From contig SUTF01000005.1 in NCBI GenBank assembly GCA_015063005.1, forward strand, positions 62,001-126,000: a stretch of DNA of 64,000 nt, written 5' to 3'. The notes below the pieces were generated by a model. That model did not search any database. It worked only from the letters and a program-made list of their open reading frames with translations, and was not told the DNA's origin. The first letter of the stretch is position 1. The number at the start of each line of letters is the position of its first letter. This DNA comes from Methanobrevibacter millerae (GTDB lineage Archaea; Methanobacteriota; Methanobacteria; Methanobacteriales; Methanobacteriaceae). The position numbers and the translations under genes are program-made. Of this stretch, positions 38,708-46,717 are shown piece by piece.

Positions 38708-39421
38708 TCAAATATTCATAATTTTATCTGATAATATTGTTGTTGGATAATCAATTATTTGTTTTTCATTGAATTTTTCATAGGTATCAACACCATCCAC
38801 TTTTTCATCTAAATTAATAATATTTCTATATCTTAATCTCCATTGAAAAGCATTTGATATAGTTAAATATCCTTGTTTTGGGGGATTTTTAATTATTTTT
38901 TTAGCAAGAATTTCTAATGTTTGATTATCTCCAGGAACATTACTATCTTTTAAGATTTCAATAATATCTGATTCTTTAGCATTAAGTTCAATCATTTTAC
39001 GTAATATTTTTGTTAAAGTATAGTCTCCACTTCTTTCTGCTTCAAGAAATATACAATACTTAAAATCCAAATAACAACTTTTATTAATATTTTTTTTCTC
39101 ATAGACAAAAATTAATAAATTATGTCCTAATCCATAAACTTTTTGTTCTATATTTTTAAATGGTGAAGAGCTTTGAGGTTTTTTAATAGAAGTAACTTTA
39201 ATATCTGTGTTAATGTATGAATCAGGTAAATCAATTCCTTTGCCACTTGAACCAATATTGACTTCATATTTATTTTTAAGATATTCTTCGAATTTATGTT
39301 CAATATATGTCCCAACAGCTTTACCATCAGTAACACCAATTAAATTATTGTGTGTTATAATATTTTCATGTTTACAAAAAGCAATAGCCTCTTTTTTTAA
39401 TAAGTTGATAGTTAATTTCAT
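38708..39421 (-). CDS. putative type II restriction endonuclease-like protein
   Basis: This 237-residue protein is not a firm match to a named family. It shows a PD-(D/E)XK-like arrangement: a Glu-bearing helix YIEHKFEEYLKNKYEV (about 38-53), GSSGKGIDLPD then NTDIKVTSIKKPQSSSPF (about 57-90, with D and K as candidate catalytic residues), and KVYGLGHNLLIFVYEK (about 94-109). This pattern is known from type II restriction endonucleases and related stand-alone nucleases. No DNA methyltransferase lies beside it, so it would be an orphan. Codon use is even more AT-rich and A-biased than its neighbours, consistent with transfer. The ATG follows AGGAGAATACC, a good ribosome-binding site. Confidence 0.55.
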   Translation of the reverse strand: MKLTINLLKKEAIAFCKHENIITHNNLIGVTDGKAVGTYIEHKFEEYLKNKYEVNIGSSGKGIDLPDSYINTDIKVTSIKKPQSSSPFKNIEQKVYGLGHNLLIFVYEKKNINKSCYLDFKYCIFLEAERSGDYTLTKILRKMIELNAKESDIIEILKDSNVPGDNQTLEILAKKIIKNPPKQGYLTISNAFQWRLRYRNIINLDEKVDGVDTYEKFNEKQIIDYPTTILSDKIMNI

Positions 39422-39493
39422 GGTATTCTCCTAAATTTAATTATTGGGGGGATGGTTAATTTTCGGTTAATATAAAAGTTCTAATTTTGGTAA

Positions 39494-40474
39494 TTAATAT
39501 TTATTTTTTAATGATTCTTTAATATATCTTTTGATGAATTTATCCAAATCTGGTGAAACATCACTTTTCATTTCACCCAATTTGCTTTTGTCGGTAAATG
39601 TCCCTTTTAGTTGTCTTCCTGCCCATTTAACTTCCTCTTCAACACGTTTTCCATATTTTGTTCCAAACATTTTGAATAGGGGGAATTTTGTAATTCCATT
39701 GGCTCCGCTCAATATTAAAATTCCGATGTTTGCAAGGTTATCGATCCATGTTCCGCAGATGATTTCAATTTTAGGAAATTCCAAACGCACTCTAGCAACT
39801 ACCTGTGCGTAATAAAGTGATGCTGGCTGTGATTTGTCAGCATAAATGGTTTCTTTATGTGGATTTAGGGAGTAGAATATGACTCTGTCGATTTTATGTT
39901 CTTTTATGTAATCTATAATGTAGTCAACATCATCTAAAGTTTCGCCAAGACCTAAAATTATTGTAATTGCTTTTTTAAAGCCCAAATCTCCTGCAGTATC
40001 CAGCATGTTGCTTATGTCGTCCAAACTTTTACTTGGACAGATATTATTGTGAATTTCAGGATTTGCAACTTCTACTGCTCCGGTGATTCCCTTGATTTCG
40101 GATCCATATTCTCCCAGTTCATCAGTGATTCCAGTATTCAGCCAAACACCATCTCCAGTAATATCTTTTATTGTAGTGGCAATCTCTTTGATTTCCTGTG
40201 TTGTGAATGACTTGTATCCTCCGGATAGAAATTCAATATTCCAGTCAAGGCGGCTGCACATTTCTGCTTCAGCATAAATGTTGTTGACATTTCGCCTTGC
40301 TTTAGTTGGATCTTTGATTTTATCCTTTTGTGTAGACATATAACAAAATGCACAGTCTCCCTTGTCGCACCACCATGATAAGAATACAGCTCTTTCCAGT
40401 GTAATTAAATCGCCATGATTTTTTAGGGTTACTTCATTAGCGTTTTTTATTAAATCAAATATATTGGAATCCAT
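39494..40474 (-). CDS. radical SAM protein with CX4CX2C cluster motif
   Basis: I use the ATG at 40474 (MDSNIFDLI, 326 residues) rather than an in-frame TTG nine nt upstream. A TATA-like TAATATATAAAG about 30 nt upstream fits a nearly leaderless transcript. The cluster-binding cysteines are WWCDKGDCAFCYMS at residues 36, 41 and 44, a CX4CX2C spacing instead of the usual CX3CX2C. A GG-type segment (FLSGGYKSFT, about 85) and a barrel ending near residue 260 resemble the BioB/HydE/HmdB branch. HmdB, which helps make the FeGP cofactor of Hmd hydrogenase, also has a stretched motif (CX5CX2C), but I do not assign that function. Neighbours give no clue. Confidence 0.75.
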   Translation of the reverse strand: MDSNIFDLIKNANEVTLKNHGDLITLERAVFLSWWCDKGDCAFCYMSTQKDKIKDPTKARRNVNNIYAEAEMCSRLDWNIEFLSGGYKSFTTQEIKEIATTIKDITGDGVWLNTGITDELGEYGSEIKGITGAVEVANPEIHNNICPSKSLDDISNMLDTAGDLGFKKAITIILGLGETLDDVDYIIDYIKEHKIDRVIFYSLNPHKETIYADKSQPASLYYAQVVARVRLEFPKIEIICGTWIDNLANIGILILSGANGITKFPLFKMFGTKYGKRVEEEVKWAGRQLKGTFTDKSKLGEMKSDVSPDLDKFIKRYIKESLKNKY

Positions 40475-40574
40475 AATTTTCAACTTTGTAATTAACTTTA
40501 TATATTAGTATATCCTAACTAATTAATAGTGTTTTTCTTATGATTTTCATAAATTATGTAGAAAAAACATAACT

Positions 40575-40582
40575 TTTATATA
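40575..40582 (+). promoter_or_regulatory. TATA box of the tRNA cluster
   Basis: TTTATATA within AACTTTTATATACTAG lies about 92 nt before tRNA-Asn. A similar string (TTTATATA, 41621-41628) precedes tRNA-Trp by 37 nt. These fit archaeal promoters with initiation about 25 nt downstream. Confidence 0.5.
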
Positions 40583-40673
40583 CTAGTAAAAATATAATTA
40601 CTAAATACACTGTTTAAAGTCTTTTGATTTTTAAACATGGGTTTTATTTGGTTAAAGTGTTGGGTTATTATAT

Positions 40674-40746
<73 letters not shown>

Positions 40747-40751
40747 CTTTT

Positions 40752-40825
40752 GGGCCCATAGCTTAGCCAGGTAGAGCGTCCGGCTCATAACCGGAAGGTC
40801 ATGGGTTCGAAGCCCATTGGGCCCA
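40752..40825 (+). tRNA. tRNA with CAT anticodon (elongator Met or Ile2)
   Basis: This 74-nt cloverleaf has acceptor GGGCCCA/TGGGCCC, loop CTCATAA (anticodon CAT), T arm ATGGG-TTCGAAG-CCCAT and discriminator A. The anticodon stem TCCGG/CCGGA lacks the three stacked G-C pairs of an initiator. The acceptor sequence leans toward archaeal Ile2 (agmatidine-modified CAT), but elongator Met is not excluded. Confidence 0.9.
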
Positions 40826-40856
40826 TGTTAACTAAAAACTTTATTTGTATTTGTAT

Positions 40857-40937
<81 letters not shown>

Positions 40938-40984
40938 AAATTTGTTAAGATTTTTAATGGTTTCTGTATCACTTTCGTTTTTAA

Positions 40985-41067
40985 GCGGGGGTGCCCGAGA
41001 GGCCAAAGGGGACAGGCTTAGGACCTGTTGACGCAGGTCTACCAGGGTTCAAATCCCTGCTCCCGCA
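40985..41067 (+). tRNA. tRNA-Leu(TAG)
   Basis: This 83-nt class II tRNA has acceptor GCGGGGG/CTCCCGC, anticodon loop CTTAGGA (anticodon TAG), a long variable arm (TTGACGCAGGTCTA) and T loop TTCAAAT, with discriminator A. Confidence 0.93.
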
Positions 41068-41100
41068 TCTAACATTTTTTTTATTTTATTTAATATCTAA

Positions 41101-41177
<77 letters not shown>

Positions 41178-41204
41178 TTATAAACTATTTTTTTGGTGTT
41201 ATTT

Positions 41205-41615
41205 TTGGCAAAGAAAGGTTCTGCTGAAGAAAGAGATTTAGTGCATAAACTTTGGGATAGAAATTTCGCGGCTATGAGAGCTCCAGCTTCAGGAGGAGCT
41301 ACTAAAAGACCATTGCCTGATGTTGTTGCCGGAAATGGTAAATTATATTTAGCTATTGAAGTTAAAACCACAACCAAGGACAAGGTTTATATTGATGAAG
41401 ATCAAATCGATGCCCTTTTGGAATTTTCTAAAATATTTGGTGCTAAATCATATATTGGCGTCAAATTCAAATACACTAAATGGCTATTTTTAGGACCTGA
41501 GAATACTGAAAGAACAAGAAATGGTAATTATAAGGTTGAAAAGGATTTTGCTTTGGAAAAAGGCCTTGAAATCGATGAGATTGCAGGTATTGATAAGCAA
41601 ATGAAATTTGAATAA
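41205..41615 (+). CDS. hjc: archaeal Holliday junction resolvase Hjc
   Basis: Hjc cleaves four-way DNA junctions during recombination and fork repair. The start is TTG at 41205 (MAKKGSAEERDLV, 136 residues), because GGTG lies 6 nt upstream; the longer frame from 41193 adds MVLF, which is part of that leader. The catalytic core is of the PD-(D/E)XK type: the N-terminal Glu in GSAEERDLVHKLWD (about 5-18), the basic FAAMRAPASGG (about 20-30), PDVVAGNGKLYLAIEVKTT (about 38-57 with D, E and K) and DQIDALLEFSKIFGAK. It lies between tRNA-His and tRNA-Trp, likely a chance position. Confidence 0.95.
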   Translation: MAKKGSAEERDLVHKLWDRNFAAMRAPASGGATKRPLPDVVAGNGKLYLAIEVKTTTKDKVYIDEDQIDALLEFSKIFGAKSYIGVKFKYTKWLFLGPENTERTRNGNYKVEKDFALEKGLEIDEIAGIDKQMKFE

Positions 41616-41664
41616 TAAACTTTATATACTAATTGGAATATATTAATTATTGTATGTTATGTGT

Positions 41665-41812
41665 GGGGTTATAGTGTAACCAGGCATCATCTGGGACTCC
41701 AGTTGTCTTTGAAGAAATATACGCGTAACTGAACAGTACTTGTTGTGATGATCAATTGGAGTACTGAGGCAAGAGAAATCCCAGGATCGGGGTTCAAATC
41801 CCTGTGACCCCA
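41665..41812 (+). tRNA. tRNA-Trp(CCA) with 75-nt BHB intron
   Basis: Exon 1 is 41665-41702 and exon 2 is 41778-41812, giving a 73-nt mature tRNA. Acceptor is GGGGTTA/TGACCCC, anticodon stem TGGGA/TCCCA, loop CTCCAGA (anticodon CCA) and discriminator A. The intron sits after G37. The splice site forms a bulge-helix-bulge: outer helix TGTCTT with GAGGCA, central pairs CTCC with AGAG (one A.C mismatch), and 3-nt bulges AGT and AAA. This is the standard archaeal splicing substrate. Confidence 0.95.
41703..41777 (+). ncRNA. C/D-box guide RNA encoded in the tRNA-Trp intron
   Basis: The intron contains a complete C/D RNA layout: C-like TTGAAGA (41709-41715), 13-nt guide, CTGA (41729-41732), 12-nt spacer, GTGATGA (41745-41751), 12-nt guide, CTGA (41764-41767). 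The second guide contains TTGGAGT, which pairs with ACTCCAG in the same precursor, and its fifth base before the box meets C34, the first anticodon base. This matches the known 2'-O-methylation of C34 guided by the tRNA-Trp intron in Haloferax. The first guide (ATACGCGTAA) does not match U39 here; its target is unknown. Confidence 0.85.
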
Positions 41813-41858
41813 TTTTTATACTAAACTTTTTTTACTACTTTTCATAATAACTATTCTT

Positions 41859-42467
41859 ATGAGTTCCAATAATATTGTATTTATTCCAGGCTATCATATT
41901 GATTGTAATTATTATTTGATTGATGACATGCTCGTTGATACGGGTTCAGGTTATTATGATGACTATTTAGTCTCTCAGCTTGAGAAACATGGCGTTAAAC
42001 CTGAAGATATTTCTTTGGTTGTAAATACTCATTGTCACTATGACCATATAGGAGGTAATCATCTGTTTGAAAATGCAGAAATTGCAATTCATCACTTGGA
42101 TGCAATTTCAATTAAAAATAAGGATGATTTGGGCACTTCAATGAATGTGTTTGATAATCCCGGCAATTTAAGGGTAGACATTGAATTGAAAGACGGCGAT
42201 AAAATTAGGGATTTTGATGTTATCCATACTCCGGGTCATACTGCCGGAGGAATTTGTCTATGGGATGGAGTTAATTTGATTTCCGGAGACACCATATTTT
42301 CCAATGGTGGCGTTGGAAGATTTGATATCGGCGGAAATTATAATGACTTGAAGGAATCAGTCTATAAATTAACACAATTGGATGTAATTAACTTGTTGCC
42401 AGGTCACGGGCCTATTGTTCAAGGCAACGGTAAAGAACATATTAAATTGTCTTACAGTCAATTTTAA
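41859..42467 (+). CDS. MBL-fold metallo-hydrolase
   Basis: This 202-residue beta-lactamase-fold hydrolase has the zinc motif THCHYDHIGG (about 57-66), HTPGHTAGGICLW (about 126-138), SGDTIFSNGGVGRFDIGG (about 146-163) and the last ligand in LLPGHGP (about 185). The pattern resembles glyoxalase II-like and archaeal hydroxyacylglutathione hydrolase-type proteins. Archaeal methanogens lack glutathione, so the natural thioester or other substrate is unknown. It has no signal peptide and is cytoplasmic. It is convergent with trkA, with the two stop codons only a base or two apart. Confidence 0.9.
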   Translation: MSSNNIVFIPGYHIDCNYYLIDDMLVDTGSGYYDDYLVSQLEKHGVKPEDISLVVNTHCHYDHIGGNHLFENAEIAIHHLDAISIKNKDDLGTSMNVFDNPGNLRVDIELKDGDKIRDFDVIHTPGHTAGGICLWDGVNLISGDTIFSNGGVGRFDIGGNYNDLKESVYKLTQLDVINLLPGHGPIVQGNGKEHIKLSYSQF

Positions 42468-42468
42468 T

Positions 42469-43122
42469 CTATTTTTCTAATTTTTTAGATGCTTTGGAAA
42501 ATGATCCTCTTTTAACAAGAACAGATACCTTTTCGCCACGGGCCAATGTATTGTCTGGCTGAGGAATCACAAGCTTTCCATCCTTTTCGTATGTAGCTAT
42601 AATAATATAATCTTTTGTTGGTGAAATATCTTTGATACGTTTTCCAACTACTTTATCGTTTGTAACGGTCATATCAAGGATTTCTGCGTCTCCTTCACCT
42701 AGAGATATTAAATCTGCAACATTCGGTCTTGTAACTAATTTTTCTAAAAATCCTGCAGCCGTAATTTCTGGACTGATTACATTGTCGATTCCAACTTCTT
42801 TAAATGCTTCTTCGTGGTCAGGATTACTTACACGGGCAATGATGTTTGGCACATTGTACTTTCTGACTAGAATGCATGATAACAAGTTTGCTTCGTCATT
42901 TCCGGTTGTTGCAATGAAAAAGTCTGCATCTTCAATATTTGTCTCTTCGAGCAATTTTGAGTTGGTTCCGTTTCCACAAATAACTAATGCATCAAGCTCT
43001 GCTGCAGCTTCGTTACATAATGATTCATTGTCATCTATTAATGTAAGGTCATATCCGTCATCAATTAATAAGTTTGCAAGGGATAATCCCACACGTCCAA
43101 GACCCATAATAATTACATACAT
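42469..43122 (-). CDS. trkA: potassium uptake regulator TrkA
   Basis: TrkA is the cytoplasmic NAD(H)-binding subunit that gates the TrkH potassium transporter. It has 217 residues. An RCK-N Rossmann domain occupies about 1-135 ([16 protein letters not shown] with GxGxxG, LIDDN acidic end of strand 2, [18 protein letters not shown]), then an RCK-C domain (about 140-217). This is a single-unit TrkA, typical of archaea, as opposed to the doubled bacterial form. It follows trkH by 54 nt on the same strand, and the two should be cotranscribed. Confidence 0.95.
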   Translation of the reverse strand: MYVIIMGLGRVGLSLANLLIDDGYDLTLIDDNESLCNEAAAELDALVICGNGTNSKLLEETNIEDADFFIATTGNDEANLLSCILVRKYNVPNIIARVSNPDHEEAFKEVGIDNVISPEITAAGFLEKLVTRPNVADLISLGEGDAEILDMTVTNDKVVGKRIKDISPTKDYIIIATYEKDGKLVIPQPDNTLARGEKVSVLVKRGSFSKASKKLEK

Positions 43123-43176
43123 CTAATCACATCCTATGTTTAAATACATTAATTGTATTGTTTAACTATTATAAAC

Positions 43177-44610
43177 TTATCTTTTAAATATTTCAAAAAT
43201 GGCTCTGAGGGTTATTAAAACAGGATATATTTCAAGTCTTCCAGTCCACATATTGAATATGCTTATGACTTTTAGCGGAGTTTCAAGTGAAAATACAATC
43301 TCTCCCAGTTCTAAACCTACATTTCCCTGAATTGACATTGTGTCAAATAAACTTTTGAATGGGTCGTGACCATATAAACAGAACAGTGCCCAGGTAAATC
43401 CGATACAAAGCATATAAAGGGTTATGTAGTTTCCACTTTGTGCAACTGCCTTTTCAGGAATTTTTTGACCGGATATTCTTAAAGGTATTACCCTGCCTTC
43501 AGGTGACATTATCTCTCTGATGTGCTTGTATACTCCTTTAAAGAATGTTATGACACGCATTAATTTCAATGCACCTACAGTTGAACCGCTAGATCCACCA
43601 ATGGTCATCAATGCCATTAGGACAATAAGCACAAAGGAAGGCCAGGTTGACATCACTTCATATCCTTGAACTGTAGCGCCTGTTGTTGTAACTGCGGAGA
43701 CTACGGTAAAAAGCAATTCAATCGGCACGATATTTGATACGAAATACAAAACTATTGTGGATATTGCTATTAAACTAATCATAACTTTAAATTGCAAATC
43801 ATGAATCAGTGATTTTCCACGGGTCTTAATGACTTTGTAATGAACTAAAAAGCTGGTCGCTCCCAATATCATCAGGACAATAGTGATGAAGTAAATCACA
43901 TCATTCTGGTAAAATCCTATATTCGCATTTTTAATTCCCATACCTCCGGTTGAGATAATGCTGAATGTATTGCATATTGAATCAAAAACGGGCATTCCTG
44001 CAAGCAAATATAAAATTATTCCTGCTACTGTATAAATCAGGTAAATTTTGATGGTTTGTTTGAGTGTGGCTTTGATGGATGGTTTAATACGTTCTTCACG
44101 GGCTTCGGATTCATAAAGTTTGGCAGATGCTGTTCCTGGGCGTGTCAATACACCTATAATCATCACAACAACTCCTAATCCTCCAACCCATTGCTGAAGG
44201 GATCTGAAAAAAAGTATGCTTTGGGGCAGTATTTCCACATTTCTATACATTGTAATTCCACTGCCGGTTAATGCTGACATGCTTTCAAAAACACTATCTA
44301 CAAAACCGAGGTTTGTAACCAAAAGCATTACAAGTCCGCAAATTATACTTGCCCATAGCCATGCAATGGATGAAATAATCATTCCATGTTTTAGTCTAAT
44401 TTTGTTAGTGGAATAGTTGTCGAGTGCTTTAATGCAGATGAAACCCGCAGCAATTGATATGGCGGCAGGTATGAGATATCCTATAAAATTGAATTCTAAA
44501 TATATCAAATCGACAATGATGGGAATTAAACACAGTATTCCGATTCCTATCATAATCATACCGGAATTTCTGGCAACTATCAGCAAGTCATTTTTGTTTA
44601 TATATCTCAT
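43177..44610 (-). CDS. trkH: potassium transporter TrkH
   Basis: TrkH is the ion-conducting membrane subunit for K+ uptake. It has 477 residues with about ten membrane segments and four pore loops around selectivity-filter motifs: ALTGSGITMY (about 112-121), ISTGGMGIKN (about 220), VTTTGATVQG (about 310) and IQGNVGLELG (about 430). The glycine in each is the filter residue. A basic, soluble loop follows the sixth segment. The gene lies upstream of trkA in the same direction. The ATG is followed directly by a charged stretch and then the first helix. Confidence 0.94.
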   Translation of the reverse strand: MRYINKNDLLIVARNSGMIMIGIGILCLIPIIVDLIYLEFNFIGYLIPAAISIAAGFICIKALDNYSTNKIRLKHGMIISSIAWLWASIICGLVMLLVTNLGFVDSVFESMSALTGSGITMYRNVEILPQSILFFRSLQQWVGGLGVVVMIIGVLTRPGTASAKLYESEAREERIKPSIKATLKQTIKIYLIYTVAGIILYLLAGMPVFDSICNTFSIISTGGMGIKNANIGFYQNDVIYFITIVLMILGATSFLVHYKVIKTRGKSLIHDLQFKVMISLIAISTIVLYFVSNIVPIELLFTVVSAVTTTGATVQGYEVMSTWPSFVLIVLMALMTIGGSSGSTVGALKLMRVITFFKGVYKHIREIMSPEGRVIPLRISGQKIPEKAVAQSGNYITLYMLCIGFTWALFCLYGHDPFKSLFDTMSIQGNVGLELGEIVFSLETPLKVISIFNMWTGRLEIYPVLITLRAIFEIFKR

Positions 44611-44690
44611 ACATTAAACCTAATATTAAGTTGTACTAATTAAAATTTGAATAAATATATATATAAATTTTTAAGTAAAATAATAGTATT

Positions 44691-45743
44691 ATGGATAAAA
44701 AGTCTATCATTTTTCTTGCAATAAGTATTATAATACTGGTAGTCATGCTATACTTTGTGGGTATTGATGATGTTATTAATGCTTTAAAAATTGCAGATTT
44801 GAGATTGATTGCCTTAGCTATAGCTTGTCAGTTATTTACATTCTTATTGTATACACTCAGGTGGAAATCATTAAATTCCATTGCAAACCTGGAAGCTTCT
44901 ACATTAAAACTTCTTCCGATGATGTTGGTTGGTCTTGCAGTTAACAACATCACTCCATCAGGTCGTGGCGGAGGAGAGCCTGTAAGGGCATATCTATTGT
45001 CTCGTGAAAAGGATTATCCTATGGAAGAGACTTTTGCAGCTGTTGTGGCGGATAGGGCACTTGACACATTTCCCTTTGTGGTTTTAGCTGTATTAACAAT
45101 TATTGGAATGACTTTATCATTTAATTTTTCACCTGCCTTGCTTGCATTGATGGTTGTTGCAGTAATAGCTATTGTATTACTATTGTTCATTTTGATATAC
45201 ATGTGTGTCAATCCTAATTTCGGAAAAAGAGTTGACGGATGGATTATCGGTCTTGTCAGGAGATTCTATAAGAAAAACTCTGACGAATTGGAAGAAAAAA
45301 TCCATGGGGCCATTAAAGGTTTTCAGGACACCATGAATATGGTTATACGCAATAAGAAAGTATTGTATTATGCACTCCCATTGTCCTTTATAATTTGGAT
45401 ATTTGAAATATTGAGGGTTTACTGCGTATTTATGGCATTTGGTGCATCAGTTAGTCCAATAGTCATTGGTGAAGTATTTATCTTGGCCTCACTTGCAGGT
45501 ATGATACCTCTCTTGCCTGGTGGTCTCGGTGCAGTTGACGGTATAATGATTATATTTTATACTGCTGCAGGAATAACAGCATCAATTTCAGCTGGAGCTA
45601 CAGTTATTGAAAGGTTAATTTCATTTTGGATGCCTACAATTTTGGGAATGGTGATTTTACCATATTATGGTTCATCAGTTTTGGATAAGATATCCTTTGG
45701 ATCAGATTCAAAAGAAATTCCTGAAGATAGTGAAGATGACTAA
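44691..45743 (+). CDS. lysylphosphatidylglycerol synthase-like (UPF0104/AglD) membrane protein
   Basis: This 350-residue integral membrane protein has about eight to nine hydrophobic segments. It carries the family hallmarks LLPMMLVGLAVNNITPSGRGGGEPVRAY (about 82-105), EETFAAVVADRALDTF (about 110-125) and GLGAVDGIMIIFY near residue 280. The family (PF03706) includes the flippase-like domain of bacterial MprF and archaeal AglD-type proteins, which may move lipid-linked intermediates; the exact activity is not determined here. A TATATATAAA string about 30 nt before the ATG suggests a short leader. The gene stands alone between trkH and ftr. Confidence 0.85.
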   Translation: MDKKSIIFLAISIIILVVMLYFVGIDDVINALKIADLRLIALAIACQLFTFLLYTLRWKSLNSIANLEASTLKLLPMMLVGLAVNNITPSGRGGGEPVRAYLLSREKDYPMEETFAAVVADRALDTFPFVVLAVLTIIGMTLSFNFSPALLALMVVAVIAIVLLLFILIYMCVNPNFGKRVDGWIIGLVRRFYKKNSDELEEKIHGAIKGFQDTMNMVIRNKKVLYYALPLSFIIWIFEILRVYCVFMAFGASVSPIVIGEVFILASLAGMIPLLPGGLGAVDGIMIIFYTAAGITASISAGATVIERLISFWMPTILGMVILPYYGSSVLDKISFGSDSKEIPEDSEDD

Positions 45744-45787
45744 ATAGAAAACTTTATTTTATTTTATTTTTAGATATTTTAGTATAG

Positions 45788-45805
45788 CAAAAAATTAATT
45801 TTTTG
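45788..45805. promoter_or_regulatory. 18-bp perfect palindrome upstream of ftr
   Basis: CAAAAAATTAATTTTTTG is perfectly self-complementary and lies 23-40 nt before the ftr ATG, flanked by TATAG and CTATA. If the TATA element is the AGTATAGC just upstream, the palindrome covers the start of transcription, the position of a repressor site. AT-rich palindromes arise by chance more often in such DNA. Confidence 0.4.
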
Positions 45806-45827
45806 TACTATATAATTTGGTGAAATT

Positions 45828-46712
45828 ATGGAAATTAATGGCGTAGAAATACAAGATACCTTTGCTGAAGGTTTCGGAATTAAAGTATCTAGATTAATTA
45901 TTACTGCTGCTACTAAACATTTAGCTAAAATCGCAGCTACTGAAGCTACTGGATTTGCTACTTCAGTTATCGGATGTCCTGCAGAAGCAGGTATTGACCA
46001 ATACATTCCTCCAACTGAATCTCCAGATGGAAGACCGGGTTATGCAATTATGATTTGCCACATGTCCAAAAAATCTTTAGGCGGACAAATCATGGACAGA
46101 ATCGGTCAATGTGTTTTAACTGCTCCTACTGCAGCTGCATTCAACGCTCTTGAAAGTGAAGAATCCTTCCCAACCGGAAAACAACTCAAGTTCTTCGGTG
46201 ACGGATATGAAACTGAAAAAGATGTAAACGGTAAAAAAATGCACGTAATCCCAATCATGTCTGGTGAATTCTTAGTTGAAGATGAAATGGGATGGAAAGA
46301 CGGAGTAGCTGGTGGAAACTTCTTTATTATGGCTGACAGTCAAATGGCTTCTATTGTTGCTGCTGAAGCAGCTGTTGATGCTATTCATGCTGTTGCTGGT
46401 GTAATTACTCCTTTCTCTGGTGGTATGGTTGCTTCCGGTTCTAAAACTGGTTCCAAATACTCTTTCATGAGTGCATCCACCAACGAAAAAGAATGTGTAA
46501 CCTTAAAAGATCAAGTAGAAACTGAATTACCAGAAAACGTATTCGGTAACATGGAAATCGTTATTGACGGTGTAGATGAAGAATCCGTTAAAGCTGCTAT
46601 GAAAGCAGGTATTGAAGCTGCTTGCCAAGTTCCTGGTGTTATTGAAATTGGTGCTGGTAACTACGGTGGAAACTTAGGTCCTTACCAAATCCATTTACAA
46701 GACTTATTCTAG
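45828..46712 (+). CDS. ftr: formylmethanofuran:tetrahydromethanopterin formyltransferase
   Basis: Ftr transfers the formyl group from formylmethanofuran to H4MPT, the second step of CO2-dependent methanogenesis, in the cytoplasm. The 294-residue protein is the standard length. Diagnostic stretches are the N-terminal [34 protein letters not shown] (about 41-57), [26 protein letters not shown] and the C-terminal [29 protein letters not shown] precedes the ATG. Codons are biased toward few, frequent triplets (GCT, GGT, GAA), as expected for a highly expressed catabolic gene. A perfect palindrome lies just upstream. Confidence 0.97.
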   Translation: MEINGVEIQDTFAEGFGIKVSRLIITAATKHLAKIAATEATGFATSVIGCPAEAGIDQYIPPTESPDGRPGYAIMICHMSKKSLGGQIMDRIGQCVLTAPTAAAFNALESEESFPTGKQLKFFGDGYETEKDVNGKKMHVIPIMSGEFLVEDEMGWKDGVAGGNFFIMADSQMASIVAAEAAVDAIHAVAGVITPFSGGMVASGSKTGSKYSFMSASTNEKECVTLKDQVETELPENVFGNMEIVIDGVDEESVKAAMKAGIEAACQVPGVIEIGAGNYGGNLGPYQIHLQDLF

Positions 46713-46717
46713 AGAGT

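Noticed and set aside
40752..40825. Initiator tRNA-Met
   Set aside because: The anticodon stem lacks the three consecutive G-C pairs of initiators and the acceptor is GGGCCCA.
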